In this document: one piece after another, positions 60,735-64,000 of the stretch
Layout: each line of letters opens with the position of its first letter
Position numbering within the stretch: the first letter of the stretch is position 1
Assembly: GCF_964355755.1 (NCBI RefSeq)
Contig: NC_092671.1
Span: 11,963,501-12,027,500, forward strand
Length of the DNA stretch: 64,000 nucleotides
Direction: 5' to 3'
Origin: Antedon mediterranea
Lineage: Eukaryota; Echinodermata; Crinoidea; Comatulida; Antedonidae
Program-made: the position numbers and the translations under genes
Notes under the pieces: generated by a model
The model's input: only the letters and a program-made list of their open reading frames with translations
Told to the model about the DNA's origin: nothing
Databases searched by the model: none

Positions 60735-61150
60735 ATCTAGCCTAAACCGATTGCACGGTTAAAGCGCACCCGTCGCGATGGACAGGAGTGCGTGGGCTAA
60801 AAAAACCTTCTTGACTGACTAAGGCCTCGGGAGAAACGAAGGCCGCGCCCGAATAGGGACGCTGCGCTTCGCGTTTGAAACTCTCAGGTTCTAACGTCCA
60901 AAGCCAGGCCACAAATCACTTCGATTATCAAAAAACGGACGCACGCGAACGACCGGCGAGCGAGCGCAGACAAGTCATCGCGCCCGCCTCGCAGAGTCTG
61001 AGCGGCTTCACTCACCGAGCCTTTACCGGTGCACAGGCAAGAGCACAGGGGGCCTAACCACAGTCGAACGCGATCGGGCGTTCATCGGGTCGGCCAAGGG
61101 AGCAAGTACAATAACCATCGCATTCAATGCTATACTGTTGTACGTAACAA
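60735..61150 (-). other. Probable rDNA external transcribed spacer
   Basis: GC-rich sequence immediately 5' of 18S, very different from the AT-rich window. It contains a short GC-rich duplication-like stretch (CGAACGACCGGCGAGCGAGC) and no ORF of note. Position and composition fit the 5' ETS. Confidence 0.65.
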
Positions 61151-61172
61151 CACTCCCCCATATATATACCTA
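61151..61172 (-). promoter_or_regulatory. Possible RNA polymerase I core promoter
   Basis: The minus strand reads GGTATATATATGGGGGAGTG about 420 bp upstream of 18S. A TATA-like run followed by GGG at the start site is common in invertebrate Pol I promoters. Inference only. Confidence 0.4.
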
Positions 61173-61359
61173 CGACGGTCAGACTATATCGGTTAGCAAC
61201 GGAGGTTGGAAAAAATGGCAACTAAAAAAATCATCATCAAACTACACATTACCACCGGCTAACCGGCGGCGTAGATGAGATTACATTTCGAGGACCTTCA
61301 AAAGTGGTGTGCGCGCGTGTGCGTCATCAAACTGAAGAAGAAAAAAAATTTAATCGCGC

Positions 61360-61412
61360 GGCCTAGCCTAGCCTAGCCTAGCCTAGCCTAGCCTAGCCTA
61401 GCCTAGCCTAGC
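61360..61412. repeat. (GGCTA)n tandem repeat, about ten units
   Basis: Perfect pentanucleotide array (GGCTA on the minus strand) lying about 30 bp after the stop codon of the R2-like element. It may be the element's simple-repeat tail or its target. Confidence 0.95.
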
Positions 61413-61442
61413 TTAACCACAAGTACACATTCCTTATCATGG

Positions 61443-61886
61443 TTAACAATCCATGAATGCAGCAAATAATTGGATTGTATCGCACAAGACTTTTGTGTTA
61501 ATCTGTTCCATAACTGACTTTCTTAGGTTAAGAGCTTTAACAATTGCGTTGTTTTCGCCACCCCATGTGCCTCTAGCTCCAATCACTACTGGTATAACAG
61601 TCACTTGTTCGGCCCCGGTCGAGTTCCTCACCTGTGGTATCAAACAACTGTATTTTGAGATCTTTTTCCTTGCAGCTAATGATAAACTCCGACTACAATT
61701 GTCCCATACCACCGTGGGGTCCACAATCAGACCGCGATCATCCTTAACCAGTAAAATATCGGGTTTTAAAGTTCCCGTTGGAACTTTAAACGTAGGCTCG
61801 TAAGATACAGACCAACCTTGTCTATGTGCTATCTGACCAAGCTTCATGCAGACGTTATTATGACGCCTGATTCTTGCTTCCTTCAC
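61443..61886 (-). pseudogene. R2-like restriction-like endonuclease domain
   Basis: Starts KEARIRRHNNVCMKLGQIAH, the conserved segment after the knuckle, and contains the PD...D catalytic pattern in KPDILLVKDDRGLIVDPTVV, then a KKISKYSCL block. It ends at a stop after FAAFMDC. This domain makes the site-specific target nick in R2 elements. Confidence 0.85.
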
Positions 61887-63042
61887 TACGTAGCCAACCG
61901 GAAATGTGACCTACTGTCTCAATAGTGGTCAGACACCTTCTACATCGCACATCTCTTCCTTCTCTACCTCTGGAAACGGCTTCTCTAGTAGGATAGGTGT
62001 TACTTCGCAGTAACAATGCTGATATGTACTCCCCTTCTTTTAGGAATGATCGTTTTGAAATCCAGTGATTTGAAACTTTCGATCCCTTCCAGGTTTCTAC
62101 ACCAATGCCTTGCGATCCTTGAGCGGCCCGATTGCGTTGTCTTTCCTCTTTCCATTTGCGATTAAGCTTCTTTCGGTGTGGAATTTCCAGCTTCCATTTA
62201 GTAGCGAGCTTTTGAATTCGATCGGCGAATCCTTTACCTTCCCCCCAGCTACGAACAAAATGATCGGACGAATCTAGGCACCGGCCTAGATTATGCAACC
62301 TTGCAGATAGAACAGATTGTGACAAGCAGGGAACTCCTAGTCTACCGTCTCTAGCGGAGGTATACAAGAAATGCGTCGATATGCAATTGGGTAGTTTGAG
62401 CCACAGTTTGATCCAGTATCTGATGGTATCGTATAGCTTTTTAATTTGAGTTTTAGATGTGTTTGAAACGCAAAGCTTGTGCGAAATTCTTGGTATAACA
62501 AAGCTAACTAGAATATCCACTTTCTGACGGGGTTTGAGAAATGCTTTGTTAATACGTTTGCACCATGTATTTAATGTAGATACGCCCTCGAATTTTTCCA
62601 GGCCATTCCAAGGATCGAATAGTGCTCCAAGATATCCATTACTGGTACCTGGTTCAACCCATGGTATGGTTTCTGAGTCGACCTGAAAAGAACGGGTCAT
62701 GTTTAGAGCATACGTTTTATGCAAAGGTTCTATCGAGAACGCCGCACTTTTACTGGCATTGATGTTCATACCAGTCAGATGACAAAACTGTTCGACAATC
62801 TTTAGGAGTGCACGCATTCCTTCAGAACTGTCGGAGCACAAGGCAGTGTCATCTGCGTATGCTAATGAAGTGCAGGCTGTGGTGTTATTTAGCTTCCACC
62901 CTTGCCCACTAGCCTCCAAGGCGCACAGGAGAGGGTCTATTGCAATGTTGAATAGGATAGGTGACATGGGATCACCTTGCTTCACACCTCTACTCATTTC
63001 GATGGGGTCCGTGGTTCCATCTGGTACTTGAATGACGTACAT
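61858..63042 (-). pseudogene. R2-like RT C-terminal half, thumb and zinc knuckle
   Basis: Begins in the overlap after the frame break and carries motif B (RGVKQGDPMSPILFNIAIDP), motif C with catalytic YADD, motif D (INASKSAAFSIEP), the long R2-type thumb and linker (DGRLGVPCLSQSVLSARLHN) and the knuckle CRRCLTTIETVGH. The expected last Cys of the knuckle is lost through a frame break at about 61900. Confidence 0.87.
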
Positions 63043-63701
63043 GTACCGGTGTACATGTCTTTAACCATACCGATGAAATGCTCGTGCACTCCAAACCTTC
63101 TAAGACCCTCGAACACATGTTCATGTGAAATTGTGTCGAAGGCCTTTGCCAAATCAAGGAACACTACCGAAAGATGTTGTCCACGATTCTTTGCCTCCTG
63201 AATCATGTCGGTTAGCAGGGTAATATTTTCATTGCATCCAGGAGCCTTAATAAAACCTCTCTGTCTTTCGTTTAGTGTTACCGCCTTTTGGAGTCGACTC
63301 GCCAGAATTCGTGTGTATAGTCTGAGCACGATAGAAGAAATAGTCAAGGGTCGCCAATCATTTATGGAATCGGAGTTGCCACTTTCTTTTGGCAACAAAA
63401 TTGAACGATTTTCTTTAAGATCCTTGGGGATCTTCCCACTGATAAGAAAAGAGTTGTACAGACTAGCGAGTACCGTATTGATGTTAGGGTTGCATTTTAG
63501 GTCCTCGAGAGTAACCTTATCTGGACCAGCAGCCGTAGCTATTCTTGTGGCCTTTATGGCTGTATTTACTTCCTCCACCGTAATTGGCAACAATAAATTT
63601 TTATTGTCTACCCTTGCCTTGGGCGGAGGCAGATGACTGAGATCGACTTCAGCCGAACTAGCTGAAAATCTGTCTCTATACACCTCATGGATTTTATCCA
63701 C
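62994..63701 (-). pseudogene. R2-like RT, N-terminal half
   Basis: Contains RT motifs 0 to A: AAGPDKVTLEDLKCN, LPKESGNSDSINDWRPLTIS, QRGFIKAPGCNENI and FLDLAKAFDTISHEHVFEGL. The frame stays open upstream to about 63850 without an ATG, so it is an internal part of a longer polyprotein. It goes out of frame at about 63040, just before motif B. Confidence 0.85.
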
Positions 63702-64000
63702 TTTTAAAGGACACTCCCCACCCGTTTTTTGATCCAGAATTTCTATTCCCAGCTTTTTCCTGTCCCTATAGTACTGCCGCTGAATGTACTGAAAGCCGCT
63801 TGCCTTCTTTGCTGACCGCCTTCGTGGTTTTCGGTTACTCCTCTTTCGTACTTTTAATCTCCCGTTGGAGCTTCCCTTTTATCTTATCGTAACCGCTCAC
63901 GTCTGAACTTTTCTCAATGGCTCGACTAAATGATGTTAGCACAAGATTTCCCAACTCTGTATTTGTTATCTGCCCCGTAGCAGATATTAAGGCTTCTTCG

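Larger units (their letters stand above)
61413..64000 (-). mobile_element. R2-like non-LTR retrotransposon, frameshifted, runs off the window
   Basis: The minus strand encodes, in order: an N-terminal basic linker; RT domain (DKVTLEDLKCNPNIN, DWRPLTISSIVLRLYTRIL, VVFLDLAKAFDTISHEH, GVKQGDPMSPILF, SLAYADDTALCSD); a thumb region; a zinc knuckle (CRRCLTTIETVGH); and a restriction-like endonuclease (GTLKPDILLVKDDRGLIVD, PTVVWDN). This architecture defines the R2/R4/NeSL group. Frame breaks occur near 63860, 63040 and 61900, so the copy is dead. The stop is at 61443 and the 3' UTR is only about 30 nt. The N-terminal zinc fingers would lie beyond the window edge. Confidence 0.88.

Noticed and set aside
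61360-61412. (GGCTA)n tract as a telomeric repeat
   Set aside because: Unit is GGCTA rather than TTAGGG or TTAGG, only about ten units, and internal. Better explained as the tail or target of the R2-like element.

Overview
This is an AT-rich eukaryotic window from an animal, most likely a marine invertebrate deuterostome. The evidence is a many-exon scaffold gene of the ZO / tight-junction-protein family with GT-AG introns, spread over about 35 kb; non-LTR, BEL/Pao and Gypsy retroelements typical of metazoans; many small inverted-repeat DNA elements; and frequent TAGGCCTA-type motifs that remind me of echinoderm genomes. The phylum is an inference and the species cannot be told from the sequence alone.

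Layout. Positions 2769-38025 (minus strand) hold one ZO-type gene. I resolved 25 coding exons whose phases all agree and which give about 1521 codons: an N-terminal charged helix, PDZ1, PDZ2, a proline-rich linker, PDZ3, SH3, an inactive guanylate-kinase domain, an acidic segment, a long E/R-rich coiled coil, and a C-terminal ZU5 domain ending in DHF. Two further microexon candidates (3 nt and 24 nt) fit the reading frame. The introns carry many MITEs, tandem repeats and a long first intron (25414-37964).

Positions 42-58 kb (minus strand) hold a tandemly duplicated array, which I do not recognise, of small secreted cysteine-rich genes. Each unit has a noncoding leader exon, a signal-peptide exon starting at ATG right after the acceptor, and three small exons called C, B and A. 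Most of these are in phase 1-1 and encode four-cysteine modules resembling an EGF domain without its last two cysteines. The copies are decaying in different ways: frameshift, lost cysteines, lost signal exon. The array has been hit by a 5'-truncated LINE (42511-43953) and a BEL/Pao LTR element (49228-53465). Neighbouring duplicates preserve the empty sites of both. The BEL 3' LTR in turn carries a 34-bp hAT-like insertion with a perfect 8-bp target duplication.

Positions 56.5-57.1 kb hold a decayed ORF of an uncharacterised family. Positions 59.4-61.2 kb (minus strand) hold a broken rDNA fragment: a Pol I promoter-like site, a GC-rich spacer, and the 5' part of 18S rRNA with an internal deletion, fused directly to a Gypsy integrase fragment. 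From 61.4 kb to the end lies a frameshifted R2-like non-LTR retrotransposon (minus strand) with a restriction-like endonuclease. Its very short 3' end runs into a (GGCTA)n repeat.

Overall: one conserved junctional scaffold gene, then a fast-evolving secreted-protein array serving as a transposon landing zone, then rDNA and retroelement debris.
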